NCBI GenBank assembly: GCA_949775045.1
Contig: OX459100.1
Location: 19,789,268-19,853,267 of the forward strand
Source of the DNA: Metridium senile
Taxonomy: Eukaryota > Cnidaria > Anthozoa > Actiniaria > Metridiidae
DNA: 64,000 nt
Direction of reading: 5' to 3'
Below, one piece after another: positions 23,601 to 33,215 of the stretch. The notes below the pieces were generated by a model. It was given only the letters and a program-made list of their open reading frames with translations, ran no database searches and was not told the DNA's origin. Every line of letters starts with the position of its first letter. The first letter of the stretch is position 1. The translations under genes were made by a program, and so were the position numbers.

Positions 23601-25912
23601 TTTCGACTAGATTGTCAATACAATGTTTATGGGAAATACTGATCTTTCAAGTGCAAATGTATGCTAATTAATATCTGGTACTATTAGTGCCAAAGCCTGT
23701 AAATCGGAAAACTCTATTTTGATCACCGTTTGTCAGAAGCAAACAACGAATTGATATGTTACCTGTGGATACTTTACAGATGCTTGTTCAAGTCCTTTTT
23801 TCACATGGTTAATGTTCTCATCAGACATGATTCCCATGACAGTCGAAGATGCTTTACCATTCAGTGGGTTATTCTTCTGCCACCCACCACATGCATAGCT
23901 GTAGAAGTTCTCACACGGATCCACGTATTTATCCATACTTTTTGTAATTTCTAGAAAAGTAATACACTATGATATGATACTAAGATATAAAGGGCTTTCA
24001 TTAAACGTGTGAATAATCATGTAATTAGTAGAACTTATTCGACAAGACTTCGTCAATTTACGCGTACGTTTCAGAGATCATTTTCAAAATCGACAATCCC
24101 GATCAACCCTACTACTTGGACAAAGGCAGTACCCATATGAGCTGGCCCTGTAGGTCATTCAGTGAAAGAACGTCCAACTAGCAGAAGGGAGGGCGTAGAT
24201 TTGATTCTTTTATTTAGTGAGTTTTTCAGAGAAATGTTTGAAAGTCGCTCAAATAAATAGACAATTGAATAGACGAAAAACGAGACAGACAGACAGACAG
24301 ACACGTACTGTTAGACAAAAATAGAAGCTGGCGTAACATTACAAACAGACAGACAATCAGGTAGGCAAGTAGGCAGGTAGACAGACAGACTAACATGTAC
24401 AGTTAGACAAAAATAGAAGCTGGCGTGACATTACAAACAGAGAGACAATCAGTTTGGCAGGTAGACAGACAGACAAAAAGATATATGCATGGTTGGGTAT
24501 TAGTAGATAGATTTGAAAGACAAAATATCAAACAGACAGTGGTTGATTGAGAAATGGACAGACACCCACACATTGAAAACAGACACACAGACATACGAAG
24601 TGTGATTGATGTGCTTGTAAATCCCTTAATCTTAAGGCCCGGGCAAACGGTTTCAACATGTGCTTCAACATCCGTTCGATTTTAATGTTGAATGGCAATG
24701 TTTAAACGCTTTAAAACTCTTTCAACATCAATTCAACATCGATTCAACACGTTTAACAATGTTGAAAGAGTTTAAAAGCGTTTAAACATTGCCATTCAAC
24801 AAAATCGAACGGATGTTGAAGCAAATGTTGAAACCGTTTGTCCGGGCCTTTAGTTAACCAAGCGTCCCAAGAAGTACAAGTTCAGTACTTAATATTTGCA
24901 TATTCGTATTTGTGCATCCCAGCTGGACGTCTAGTGAAAATGTTTTTCAGTCTTTGAACGATTTAAAATGGATACTATTAACACAAACTCATGCCAAACC
25001 AATTCATACTCAAAACTCATACCAATTTTTCAAGACCTGTATTTTCTTTCAAATATTACACATTCTCGAAACATAAAAATCATATTTAAAACATAGGTTT
25101 ATGAAAATTGAATGACCCACATATTCAAATTAGAGTTCTTGCCGGGTTTAAATACGAATCGATTCAGCCATCAGCTTTTTCTCGATGACTTCAATAACCG
25201 AGTTATATATTTATTCTCACTATTAGTACTTTTTCAATTACAAGCAATTATGACAGATCGTCGTCGTTTTTAATGCTGCTGCTGCTGTTGTTGTTCTGAT
25301 ATATATTTAAATTGCATAACATTCTATAGTTTGTGTATTTATACGTCCATAGCCCTATTTAAAAGCTCCGTATTTAACGTCCTACAGGAATATGAAAGCT
25401 CGCTAGACCTCACATGTCGCTTAACAATTTTTTATCTAAGTTCTATCCTAAACAACAATACTAAATATTTTTTGTATAAAGCAGTATCCTTTAAACTGTT
25501 TCGACTTCTCTTCTTTCCGTGGCTTTAGTTAGCTTTAAATACCCATCAAACGGAGCACTGATGGAGAGAGGGAAGTAAAAATGAGCGCATCGTCGGCTCT
25601 CTCGAAGACTAGCTTCGGCTAAGAAGGGACTTTCAACGTAAAATACAGTTCTTTACTTTTTAAAAAAATGTTGACGTTTTTACCTTGGACAAGCGTTTTG
25701 CAGTTCTCATCTTGACATAACACGTACTTTAGACCTTTCTTAGGCGGTTCATCGTTTTTAGCTGTCAGCACGACTACAAGTACCACAATTATTATCAATA
25801 ATACAGCTACAGCTATACATATTCCTACGATAAGCAACACCTTTCGTTTTCTGATCACATGTGCTTCAGGTACTTCAACGTCGACTGCCGAATCGATCTT
25901 GGCAGCAGCCAT
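10257..25912 (-). CDS. M13-family zinc metallopeptidase (neprilysin/endothelin-converting-enzyme-like), 19 exons
   Basis: A type II membrane ectopeptidase that would cleave extracellular peptides. I joined exons at GT-AG sites with matching phases: 25912-25684, 23950-23763, 22863-22612, 21800-21729, 20998-20897, 20489-20364, 20201-20068, 19280-19064, 18916-18818, 17895-17818, 15968-15868, 15452-15391, 14758-14707, 14636-14569, 13941-13817, 12672-12607, 11591-11496, 10824-10748, 10356-10257. They sum to 2244 bases, 747 residues plus stop, the usual neprilysin length. Residues 25-49 are the membrane anchor after a basic [19 protein letters not shown] opens the ectodomain. The zinc site is HELTH (584-588) with E644 in DENIADNGG and D648. 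NGIY (543-546) replaces the usual NAYY substrate loop. SHTIGKYRV and the terminal CAVW are also family hallmarks. The only in-frame ATG (AAAATGG context) sets the start. HEXXH plus NxxE and CxxW make M13 certain; which subfamily it belongs to is not. Confidence 0.95.
11604..12470. repeat. (CAT)n / (CACCAT)n array in M13 intron 16
   Basis: Trinucleotide CAT/TAT mixtures from 11604 pass into a nearly pure CACCAT hexamer run at about 12236-12390. The array starts 13 bases from the exon 17 acceptor. All six frames are open for long stretches as His-, Asp- or Met-rich strings, which are artefacts. Confidence 0.95.
12773..13110. repeat. Family B repeats, tandem and opposed, in M13 intron 15
   Basis: Two direct partial copies of CTAGTATAGGCTGCGTCGGT-type sequence are followed by ACTGACGTTTCGAGCTTTAG, then an oppositely oriented copy from about 13020. 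A further copy lies at 13335-13500. The opposed arrangement could form a hairpin. Confidence 0.8.
13335..13510 (-). repeat. Family B repeat copy
   Basis: It contains ACTAGTATAGGCTGCGTCGG, the TAAACGATAGGTAA block and ACTGACGTTTCGAGCTTTAG, reading opposite to the 5935 copy. It ends CGTCGGAGTAAAAG, the same boundary as the other copies. Confidence 0.8.
13565..13680. repeat. Short direct duplication, about 54 bp
   Basis: ACAGCAGACGTGCAGATTAA and ACAGCAAACGTGCAGATTAA are each followed by a variant of GCTGCTCAGCG and ACCAGTG. These are two adjacent copies inside M13 intron 15. Confidence 0.7.
14030..14525. repeat. Family A core array, 70-bp period
   Basis: Six or seven copies of a 70-bp unit contain GGAAACAATTGGAGTAAA, ACGATAACTAGCGGTTAAAC and TAGTGTGGACTGCGTCAGTG. 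The left end has one inverted copy, making a palindrome at about 14085-14190. The array lies in M13 intron 14, a few tens of bases from exon 14. The same core has a 49-bp period at 56287-56535. Confidence 0.9.
14856..15082. repeat. GAT-rich simple repeat in M13 intron 13
   Basis: Imperfect GAT/GATGAT runs of low complexity; the open frames here are artefacts. Confidence 0.85.
15162..15378. mobile_element. Foldback MITE beside M13 exon 12
   Basis: A long imperfect palindrome with arms of about 90 bp: CAGTTCCCTGCGTCATCTT ... AAGATGGCGCAGGGAACTCA, with GCTCAACATTTGTCT in the inner arm. Its right end lies 12 bases from the exon 12 donor, so insertion just missed the splice site. Confidence 0.8.
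15518..15818. mobile_element. MITE, CCTATTTCAATAATCGTTGTC ends, in M13 intron 11
   Basis: The inverted ends are ACCTATTTCAATAATCGTTG / CAACGATTATTGAAATGGGT. The subterminal part also pairs (AAGCCTGCAAAGTATGTCGG with an ACATTCTTTGCAGGCTT block). It shares its terminus with the 6412 element and its subterminal part with the fragment near 27470. Confidence 0.75.
16065..16457. mobile_element. PIF/Harbinger-like MITE, AGGCCCGGGCAAACGG ends, in M13 intron 10
   Basis: A 387-bp element (16068-16454) is flanked by TTA on both sides. Its inverted ends are AGGCCCGGGCAAACGGCTTC, and the interior is full of CAACATTGTTGAA-type palindromes. An internal GGGCAAACGACTTCAAC suggests a partial second copy. A shorter relative lies at 24635-24849. 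Confidence 0.85.
16536..16562 (-). ncRNA. Hammerhead-ribozyme-like core
   Basis: On the minus strand, CTGATGA is followed by the hairpin GGGCTAGTAGCCC and then GAAA, the conserved order of a hammerhead core (CUGANGA - stem II - GAAA). I could not identify convincing stems I and III or the cleavage site, so activity is uncertain. Similar motifs occur at the ends of Penelope-like elements. It lies in M13 intron 10, in sense. Confidence 0.35.
16655..16840 (+). repeat. Dispersed repeat shared with 32938-33105
   Basis: It shares CAAAGATATGCCTATTGTTC, TCTCGCGCGCTAATCAAAGT and TTTTCAAGATTGCATAC with the second copy. The reading frame is not conserved between them, so this is probably non-coding transposon residue. 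Confidence 0.7.
17092..17413. repeat. Tandem array of 82-bp units in M13 intron 10
   Basis: Four nearly identical copies. ACATGAGAAATGTGGAGGAC recurs at about 17093, 17175, 17257 and 17339, and each unit ends GCAGTTTACAATCATGA. Confidence 0.92.
17435..17698 (-). mobile_element. tRNA-derived SINE in M13 intron 10
   Basis: Read on the minus strand, an A-box-like TGGTTTAGTGGTCAGTG is followed about 35 bases later by a B box GGTTCGATTCC. A body with GTGTCCTTTGGCAAGACACT and CTTCTCGGATAAAGACG follows. The body resembles the conserved central domains of animal SINE superfamilies; I do not name which. The A and B boxes would form an internal RNA polymerase III promoter. Confidence 0.75.
18046..18790. 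repeat. (AAGT)/(AAGC)/(GAGA) array in M13 intron 9
   Basis: A compound array of AAGTAAGT, AAGCAAGAGAGTGAGT and AAGCAAGAAAGTGAGT units. It begins about 28 bases inside the intron from the exon 9 donor. On the transcribed (minus) strand it is rich in TTAC and CTCTC. All minus frames are open as Leu/Thr/Tyr strings, which are artefacts. Confidence 0.95.
19430..19935. repeat. (GGAA)n compound array in M13 intron 7
   Basis: GGAA tetramers are mixed with a higher-order unit of about 120 bp (GGAAACAGGAAAGAAAGGAA, then GGGAAAGAAGCAAGAAAGG). The transcribed strand is a long TTCC pyrimidine tract. Confidence 0.95.
20316..20348. repeat. (GGTC)n run in M13 intron 6
   Basis: A short tetranucleotide run of GGTC/GGTT that ends 16 bases from the exon 6 donor. 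Confidence 0.8.
20519..20645. repeat. (AAT)n/(AAC)n microsatellite in M13 intron 5
   Basis: AAT units pass into a long AAC run with a few AGC units and back to AAT. It lies about 30 bases upstream of the exon 6 acceptor and is T/G-rich on the transcribed strand. Confidence 0.95.
21815..21905. repeat. Three 31-bp direct repeats at the M13 exon 4 acceptor
   Basis: CCATCAAGCAATGGATTAAT recurs three times with a period of about 31 bp, starting about 15 bases from the exon 4 acceptor. Confidence 0.85.
21912..22515. repeat. (CAGT)n array in M13 intron 3
   Basis: Over 100 CAGT tetramers, almost pure from about 22040 to 22425, with degenerate CAAT/CGAT units at each end. The transcribed strand reads (CTGA)n. 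Confidence 0.97.
22866..23520. repeat. 26-bp tandem array abutting the M13 exon 3 acceptor
   Basis: About 25 copies of a 26-bp unit (AAGTTATATCAATCAGGATA then AACAGT or AACAAT). The first copy overlaps the acceptor itself, the AG being 22865-22864. On the transcribed strand each unit contains CTGATTGAT, a good branch-point-type sequence. There are no spacers, so it is not a CRISPR array. Confidence 0.95.
24280..24600. repeat. CAGA-rich degenerate repeat in M13 intron 1
   Basis: CAGACAGA runs plus two copies of GTTAGACAAAAATAGAAGCT followed by GGCGT. Low complexity. Confidence 0.8.
24632..24852. mobile_element. PIF/Harbinger-like MITE, near-perfect palindrome, in M13 intron 1
   Basis: A 215-bp element (24635-24849) is flanked by TTA on both sides. 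Its ends are AGGCCCGGGCAAACGGTTTC / GAAACCGTTTGTCCGGGCCT, and the arms pair almost to the centre (CGTTTAAACATTGCCATTCA). It belongs to the same family as 16068-16454. Confidence 0.9.
25530..25665 (-). repeat. Dispersed repeat, copy 2 (pair at 2655-2800)
   Basis: Reverse-complement match to the first copy, including GAAGACTAGCTTCGGCT. It lies in M13 intron 1 about 20 bases from the exon 1 donor. Confidence 0.75.
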
Positions 25913-26095
25913 TTTCGAAACTTCTTGCACCCCCTACAGGGAGGTTTGTAACATTCTTTTTCATTATTATTCCTTTTAGTTGTTTCCTTGACAACTATTA
26001 TATATACTTAAAAAACTCATTAATAATTCATGAGCTATTAGTCCAAGCGGGGCATTCCAATTTGGTCACATGCATGACCTTTATACCCCATAAAA

Positions 26096-26172
26096 CACTG
26101 ACATAGGTACATTATATAAAAACACATGTGTCTTTATGATAAAGGTACGTGTGTCTTTATGTACCTATGACA
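26096..26172. repeat. Small imperfect hairpin upstream of the M13 gene
   Basis: TGACATAGGTACAT pairs with ATGTACCTATGACA around an ACACATGTGTC/GTGTGTC centre. It lies about 190 bases upstream of the M13 start codon. Confidence 0.55.
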
Positions 26173-26259
26173 CTTGTAAAGGTCTCAGTTTTAATCTCTC
26201 ATCATTAGAAGGCCCAGTGGAAGATTAGCTTTTGCTAAACTGGTGCACTTTGTAAGTGT

Positions 26260-26453
<194 letters not shown>

Positions 26454-26666
26454 CATTGCCCTTTACTAGAGGCATCACCCAAAAAAATGCTATCAAGCTC
26501 CTACTATATTATACACGACCTTTCTCAAATGTGGGATGCCAAATGTGGTGCTTAATGGTGCATGGTGTGATATGAGAATGCGCAGTGTACCTTGCAAATA
26601 AAGTTTGTCTCCAAATTGGACTTTTCTTCAAGAAACTTTTATAATTTAGTTTTGAATAAGTGTTGG

Positions 26667-26759
26667 AAAAAAAACTCGCAGCACGTGTTTTATCAAGGAT
26701 CAAAAACCCTCGCTGCGCTCGGGTTTTTATCCTTGATAAAACACTGCTGTTCGTTTTTT

Positions 26760-26760
<1 letters not shown>
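26667..26760. repeat. Hairpin, GTGTTTTATCAAGGATCAAA arms
   Basis: A near-perfect palindrome at 26685-26744 around CCCTCGCTGCGCTCGGG, with imperfect extensions outside. Probably a short MITE. Confidence 0.7.
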
Positions 26761-27434
<674 letters not shown>

Positions 27435-27469
27435 AAATATGCGCTGTGAATAGATTGTTAGCAAGAGGA

Positions 27470-27560
27470 GAAATACCGACATACTTTGCAGGCTTCCGAG
27501 TGTGGACTGTAACTTTGACTGCAACAATGAATTTTAGAATAGGTTTATATACATATACAC
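27470..27560. mobile_element. Partial MITE copy (family of 15518-15818)
   Basis: CGACATACTTTGCAGGCTTC, then GAGTGTGGACTGTAAC and AATAGGTTTATATA, match one half of the element at 15518-15818. Confidence 0.6.
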
Positions 27561-27814
27561 ACATATATATGCACAATTAATCCTTCAATCACATCTCCGT
27601 ATTTTAGTCACGTGGCTTTTTTTATTATTTTGCGATAAGCAACTTATTGTCCTTATTGCATGGACTACAACCTTTGAATTGTTGATTCGAGATATTTTGA
27701 ACATTTGTTTTGTTCGGTATAATAAAACACCTATAGGATTCATCGTCGCCAATTGCTGTCTTGCCTTATGTTGAATTCTCGACAAATAGTGAGTACGTTT
27801 ACTATTTCAAGTAT

Positions 27815-27976
27815 TAAAAATAACACTCCCCCCTCCTCCCCACACTTCCCCTCCCCTCCCCCACCTTTCCCCCACATCAATGTTGGTGTGGAATGACAGC
27901 GCATTGATAGGTCAACCACATAAGCACCAAACAATGACTCCTTTCTCAACATTGCGAGGGGGGGGGGGGGGGGGGG
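27815..27976. repeat. C-rich tract and run of 19 G
   Basis: 27825-27875 is strongly C-rich on the plus strand (runs of C4-C6), giving G-quadruplex potential on the minus strand. 27958-27976 is a G homopolymer, where assembly length is likely unreliable. Confidence 0.8.
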
Positions 27977-28883
27977 CGTTAGTAGTACTGATTTTAGCAG
28001 TGCTAAAATGATTGAAGAAGAAACCGAAATCTCGACAATGGGTTAAGAGGGAGTGGCTTTAGCTGTTATTGCTGTTTCCATAGCGACTAGTATGGACGTG
28101 ATCGATAGCCATGTTAGTGACATGGACTGTAATAATAATAATAATTATAATAATAATAACAACTTAATTGGACAGGGTGACACCATTACCATACATGATA
28201 ATTTTCAGGTGGCCCTATAAGAATACAAAATACATGTACTGAATATCAGTAATATTAATAACTATAAATATATATAGTAACGTTTTTGATACGTGATCGA
28301 TAGCCATGGACGTGACTACCGAAATGCCGCAACATATACAAATGCACCATGGCAACGATCCCAAAGAAATACAGGCAGGATAATAGATATTGCAAATGAA
28401 ATAATACAATCTGATCAAAAAGATCCATGTGAAACGATCACATCTCATTGAAAAAATATGTAGTAAATAAAGATTAATACATAGCCTATGCGGAGATATG
28501 AAATTCTTTTTTATTTATTTATTTTATTTTAGAAGGCTTTTCCTTCAATACGAAGGCAGGACACCATTACAGTGTACAACGCCAATTCAGTGACAGTGGG
28601 CCCATTTTACAGTGTTCAAATCGCATTGCCGATAGATAGATCGTTTATTTAAAATAACTACACCTAGCAACCAAAAGCTGAATTACGTGGCAGTAATATA
28701 ATAATTGATGGTAAATTAGTGTTAATTAACATAAATGGACCCGGGATATGGACATACATCAGGCATAATTACTAGTTCATGCCGAAATAGTTGGCCAACG
28801 TTTCAAACAATACCGCCTTGATGCCGCATCGGTATCTATGGAGACATGACGTTATGATGTAATTATTACAACTTTTTTGTGCG

Positions 28884-28890
28884 TATATAA
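28884..28890 (+). promoter_or_regulatory. TATA box of the 55-residue-repeat gene
   Basis: GCGTATATAAGGTGCG places TATATAA 56 bases before the chosen ATG at 28946, which predicts a start of transcription near 28915. It lies inside the upstream extension of the open frame and so argues that translation starts at 28946. The nearby upstream region, 27980-28880, shows no gene. Confidence 0.5.
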
Positions 28891-28945
28891 GGTGCGACTT
28901 TCCAGTGAAAAAATTGAAAACCTTAATCGACTTCAGGTGCTGAAC

Positions 28946-29971
28946 ATGTCCTTATCCAGTCGCAGTCCTTCTCCTGAAGGAGGCTCTCGTAACGGCGATT
29001 ACTACATGAGTGAACGCGAACGTGAAAAAGAACGGTCGTTGGCTGAGTTCATGGAACGTAATGGGACATCACCTTCTCGATACTCTCAGAACTGCTTCCC
29101 TCGTACTCTGGATACCATTGATGGCAGTCAACACAGTCATGGTTTATATTATACAAATGAATCGAAAGGTTCATCCACACCAAGAAGAAGGCGCACCATG
29201 TCCGTCCAAAAAAGCAACGACCAGAAAACAATAGCAATGAAGGGTTGGGAACAAAGTCACTTGGACCATGGTTGTACAGGCATTGACAAACCTGAACAAG
29301 AAAGGGACCGTTTGCCAAACAGTCCACGAAACAATTCTGTCCCATCTTTGTTCCCTAAGAGACGAAATTCTACTTCTACTATGCCAACTGAAGGGCCAAC
29401 GGGACAAGCTACTGGGGAACAAAGCCACTCCTCTGATTATACAGCCTCTAAGAAACCTGAACAAGGAAGGAACCGTTCGCCAACCAGTCCAACAAACAAT
29501 CATGTCCTACCTTTGTCCCCTGAGAGACGAAATGCTACTTTTACTATGTCAACTGAAGGGCCAACGGGACAAGCTACTGGGGAACAAAGTCACTCCTCTG
29601 ATTATACAGCCACTAAGAAACCTGAACAAGGAAGGAACCGTTCGCCAACCAGTCCAACAAACAATCCTGTCCTACCTTTGTGCCCTGAGAGACGAAATGC
29701 TATTTCTACTATGTCAACTGAAGGGCCAACGGGACAAGCTACATGGGGGAAAAGCCACTCCTCTGATCATACAGCCACTAAGAAACCTGAACAAGGAAGG
29801 AACCGTTCGCCAACCAGTCCACCAAACAATCCTGTCCTACCTTTGTCCCCTGAGAGACGAAATGCTACTGATTATTTGTCAGCTGAAATGGCTCAAAACT
29901 TGACAACGAGACGTGCCTTGGCTAAAAGATTTGGTGAATCGAATGATAGTGAGTTATGGGATATAAACTAA
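28946..29971 (+). CDS. SP-rich protein with four 55-residue tandem repeats, function unknown
   Basis: A single-exon frame of 341 residues. The N-terminus (MSLSSRSPSPEGGSRNGDYY) and following ERER/EKER stretch resemble disordered RS-type sequence, and a basic PRRRRTMS follows. From residue 115 the protein consists of 55-residue repeats starting at 115, 170, 225 and 280. Their consensus contains KKPEQGRNRSPTSP, LPLSPERRNA and STEGPTGQATGEQSHSSD. The repeat period is exactly 165 bases and stays in frame. Conserved SPTSP, LSPERR and PRRRRTMS are likely phosphorylation sites for proline-directed or basophilic kinases (inference). No transmembrane segment or catalytic domain is seen. I do not recognise the family. 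The composition and repeat structure make an intrinsically disordered protein likely. Confidence 0.6.
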   Translation: MSLSSRSPSPEGGSRNGDYYMSEREREKERSLAEFMERNGTSPSRYSQNCFPRTLDTIDGSQHSHGLYYTNESKGSSTPRRRRTMSVQKSNDQKTIAMKGWEQSHLDHGCTGIDKPEQERDRLPNSPRNNSVPSLFPKRRNSTSTMPTEGPTGQATGEQSHSSDYTASKKPEQGRNRSPTSPTNNHVLPLSPERRNATFTMSTEGPTGQATGEQSHSSDYTATKKPEQGRNRSPTSPTNNPVLPLCPERRNAISTMSTEGPTGQATWGKSHSSDHTATKKPEQGRNRSPTSPPNNPVLPLSPERRNATDYLSAEMAQNLTTRRALAKRFGESNDSELWDIN

Positions 29972-30040
29972 TTAGACTTGAAATACTGATACATTAGAAA
30001 AATATCATATGCCAAAGGCATTTGACCGGCGGCTGCGTAT

Positions 30041-30482
<442 letters not shown>

Positions 30483-30484
<2 letters not shown>

Positions 30485-30550
30485 TAGTGGTTAACACATC
30501 GGACTAGAAAGCCGAAACCGTGGGGTTCAAATTCCGCTAATGTTATATGA
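30483..30550 (+). mobile_element. tRNA-Ser-like SINE head
   Basis: TAGTGGTTAACACATCGG (A-box region), GGACTAGAAAGCC (anticodon arm with AGA in the loop, as in tRNA-Ser) and the B box GGTTCAAATTCC are in order. There is no acceptor-stem pairing, so it is a SINE or tRNA pseudogene and not a working tRNA. The same sequence occurs reversed at 35463-35538. Confidence 0.65.
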
Positions 30551-30769
30551 TCTTTTTCTCATGTATCCACTTATACACCGAGCAAAGCTATTAGGGTGAC
30601 TATTATTAACCCGATATACAATTGGCTAATTAACAATGCAACCAGTTTGATCGAAACTGTAGCAATAGGTTCCAATTCGTACCTCCTTGTAGTTTTATTG
30701 ACCAACAGTTCGCTTTTTGAATTCGCTGTTACATGAAGTTACCTTAGCCCAAAGAATCTGAATTTTACA

Positions 30770-31150
30770 CCAGGTGTCAGTCTTCGAATTTTTTTTAAAA
30801 GATGTTCTCGTTATGCTAATCAGAGTTTCCATAGCAACGATAAACAAACTTTCTGTACGACGGTTTTTCTTAAATATCTTTTGATTTTGGGCTGATAGCG
30901 ACAAACCAATAAATGTACTATAATAAACCCCGTATAGCACACCAAATAGGAAAGTTTGAAGCAAAGTTATCTGTTCAATTTCGAATAAATCATGTAAGCA
31001 TTTCAATGTGTTGTTTTTTCGCGTGTAATCGAAATCAAAAGATATTTAAGAAAATCCGTCGTACAGAAAGTTTGTTTATCGTTGCTATGGAAACTCTGAT
31101 TAGCATATTGCGAACATCATTCAAAATTTTCATCCAAGACTGACAACTCT
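30770..31150. mobile_element. Foldback element with 110-bp arms
   Basis: GATAAACAAACTTTCTGTAC in the left arm pairs with GTACAGAAAGTTTGTTTATC in the right arm. Pairing extends over about 110 bases (30780-30890 with 31031-31135) around a loop of about 140 bases. It encodes nothing convincing. Confidence 0.8.
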
Positions 31151-31325
31151 TGATTCATTGAACTAAGGTAAGCTAGATCATCTAATAACGAATTCAAAGA
31201 GGGAAGCGTGGGCCAAGATGAACTACTTTTAAATAGGTTCAGCATGATATTAAGAGTTGACGATCATTCGAAAAAGGTGTATTATTCTAATGTACAAATA
31301 TTTACATAATTTAGTTTACATGTAC

Positions 31326-31355
31326 CTGATGATGGTTTCATGATGGAACCGAAAC
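31326..31355 (+). ncRNA. Hammerhead-ribozyme-like core
   Basis: CTGATGA, then a paired GGTTTC-ATGAT-GGAACC (stem II), then GAAAC. A two-base stem III (AC/GU) with cleavage after GTA could follow, as in minimal hammerheads of Penelope-like elements. Stem I pairing is poor, so activity is doubtful. Confidence 0.4.
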
Positions 31356-31504
31356 GTTGTAAGTTTATAATTTCTTTAATTTTCATTATTAAATCAGTAC
31401 AAATATTCATTATGTACTGAATAAGAGAATTACCATAATCATCGCTGTTTCAAAGCTTATTAGCGGCATTACGAATGAATAGAAAGGAATGTGGCCAAAT
31501 CAAA

Positions 31505-31935
31505 GAATAAACTAGAACATCCGACGTAGGGTTAAAGCTCGAAACGTTAACGTCAGTAAATGTCAACATTTTTTTACGGTGTATCAAATTTCATTATATT
31601 ATCTATCGTTTACAGCTATTTCAAAAAACGTAGAATACTGAATACTGCATACTGAATAGTGCATTGCAAGACCCAAATGCATTTTGGGACAGAAAATATT
31701 GTTTAAAGTGAAATAAATAATAATTAGTTATTATATTCTTAGTGCATTCCATTCTAAACAATACACAAGCTAGTTATTGGGAGTAAATATCGATGTATAT
31801 TTATATTTCATCAAAATTAATAAGACCCACAATGCCCTTTGGTCTTGGAATGCACTATTCAGTATTCAACGTTTTTTGAAATAGCTGTATATCAAACACT
31901 GACGCATCCTATACTTGTTTACTCGCTAGTTTTCC
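31505..31935 (+). repeat. Family B repeat interrupted by a MITE
   Basis: GGGTTAAAGCTCGAAACG and TCATTATATTATCTATCGTT lie before the insertion. TATCAAACACTGACGCATCC and GTTTACTCGCTAG lie after it. Confidence 0.85.
31611..31889. mobile_element. TA-flanked MITE, CAGCTATTTCAAAAAACGT ends, nested in a family B repeat
   Basis: A 275-bp element (31613-31887) has about 65-bp inverted ends and TA on both sides. Removing it together with one TA restores CGTTTATATCAAAC, which matches the uninterrupted copy at 6046-6060 except for one base. A TA target duplication fits the Tc1/mariner superfamily. Confidence 0.9.
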
Positions 31936-32336
31936 ATTATAAAAATGGGCTAAAATAACGAATGTGTCAAATTCGTTAAATTCTTAAATTGGTAGTATGC
32001 TTATTAAGACAAAAAGGCAATCGTTTGTTTCCGTGTAACTTTTCCTTTTTTCTTGCCTTCTTTACTTTCTGTATGAGTGTGTGTGAATGAGTCTTATATG
32101 TATATGTCTAAACATTTTGACTGTAAATCAAGAATATACCGTACGCTAAATGGAAAATGTAGAAATTATGGAAAATGTAAAAATGTCAGTAGAAATTTAC
32201 GACTATATTTCTAAAATAGGACTAAATATTATCATAACTCAGTATACTTCAGTTTTACGTATTGAAATGTAATATTATGTGGAATAAAACTATCAACGAA
32301 ACTATCAATTACTATGGTTTATTATATAACATACAC

Positions 32337-32592
32337 TAAAGCCTGGTTTTCACTAGCGACGCAACGCAAGCGCAAACGCAAGCGCAAGCACAAGCATGTG
32401 AAAACGAGACGTAAATAAGCACAAGCGCAAACAAACTATTCACAAGCGCAAACGCAAGAAAAAAGGAAATTTTTTGATATCTTGCGCTTGCGTTATCACT
32501 GCGTCAAACGGTTTTCACGACGAAATAAGGTCTCTTGCGCTTGCGCTTGTGTTTGCGCTTGTGCTTGCGTCGCTAGTGAAAACTAGGCTTAA
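32337..32592. mobile_element. MITE, TAA target duplication, AGCCTGGTTTTCACTAGCGACG ends
   Basis: A 250-bp element (32340-32589) is flanked by TAA on both sides. Its inverted ends, AGCCTGGTTTTCACTAGCGA, are followed by clusters of GCAAGCGCAAACGCAAGC. It is related to the element at 544-712. Confidence 0.9.
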
Positions 32593-32699
32593 TAGAGATC
32601 GATTGATATTTCCTTTCATCGCACGTGTCGATATGTATTCTACCTTTTGAAATAATTTAATAAATGATTTAAGAAAACACTTGATACATTTTATAGTAA

Positions 32700-33215
32700 A
32701 GAGATTAATACATGGGTGCTTGGAGATATGAACTCCCTTTGTCCAAGTGGTAGGGGTGATCAGCGGTCGATTTCGCAAATGGCCCCTAAAAGGTACGCAT
32801 AAATTAAGAGGACTGTCAAAGCCTTGTTGATTTAAACCACTAAAAGGTACGACTGTACGTACGTGCGATGTTCTTGGCAGCCAAGCTTATTTTTAGTATC
32901 AAAGCCAAGTAAAAATGACCCTTACAAATACAGAATCATGTCAATCAAAGATATGCCTATTGTTCTGTTGAAATCTCAACCTGTCAAGAAGAAGTTCAAA
33001 TCTCGCGCGCTAATCAAAGTCTTGTGTTACTTCTCACCTTTAATACCATATATGGTAATGGCATTGTTTTCAAGATTGCATACAGTATTTCTGATACGGT
33101 AACTGACTTTTCAGCAAGAACCCTAAAAGGTACGCACAGGAACTATGTTCAACCCTAAAGGAGCGCCGATCACCCTTACCAGTTGGACAAAGCGAGTAAC
33201 CCCCCCCCCCCCCGG
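32700..33215. repeat. Composite dispersed repeat
   Basis: It contains CTTTGTCCAAGTGGTAGGGG, TGCGATGTTCTTGGCAGCCA, the block shared with 16655-16840, and a final CACCCTTACCAGTTGGACAA. The outer parts are inverted relative to each other (CCAAGTGGTAGGGGTGATC versus GATCACCCTTACCAGTTGG), so the whole may be one element with inverted ends. It ends next to a run of 15 C. Confidence 0.65.

Noticed and set aside
25913..25930. Six extra N-terminal residues of the M13 protein from a GTG codon
   Set aside because: A GTG start is not expected in an animal gene. The ATG at 25912 has a good context and gives 747 residues.
28877..28945. Extension of the 55-residue-repeat protein to an upstream ATG at 28877
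   Set aside because: A TATA box at 28884-28890 lies inside this extension, so the transcript probably starts after it.
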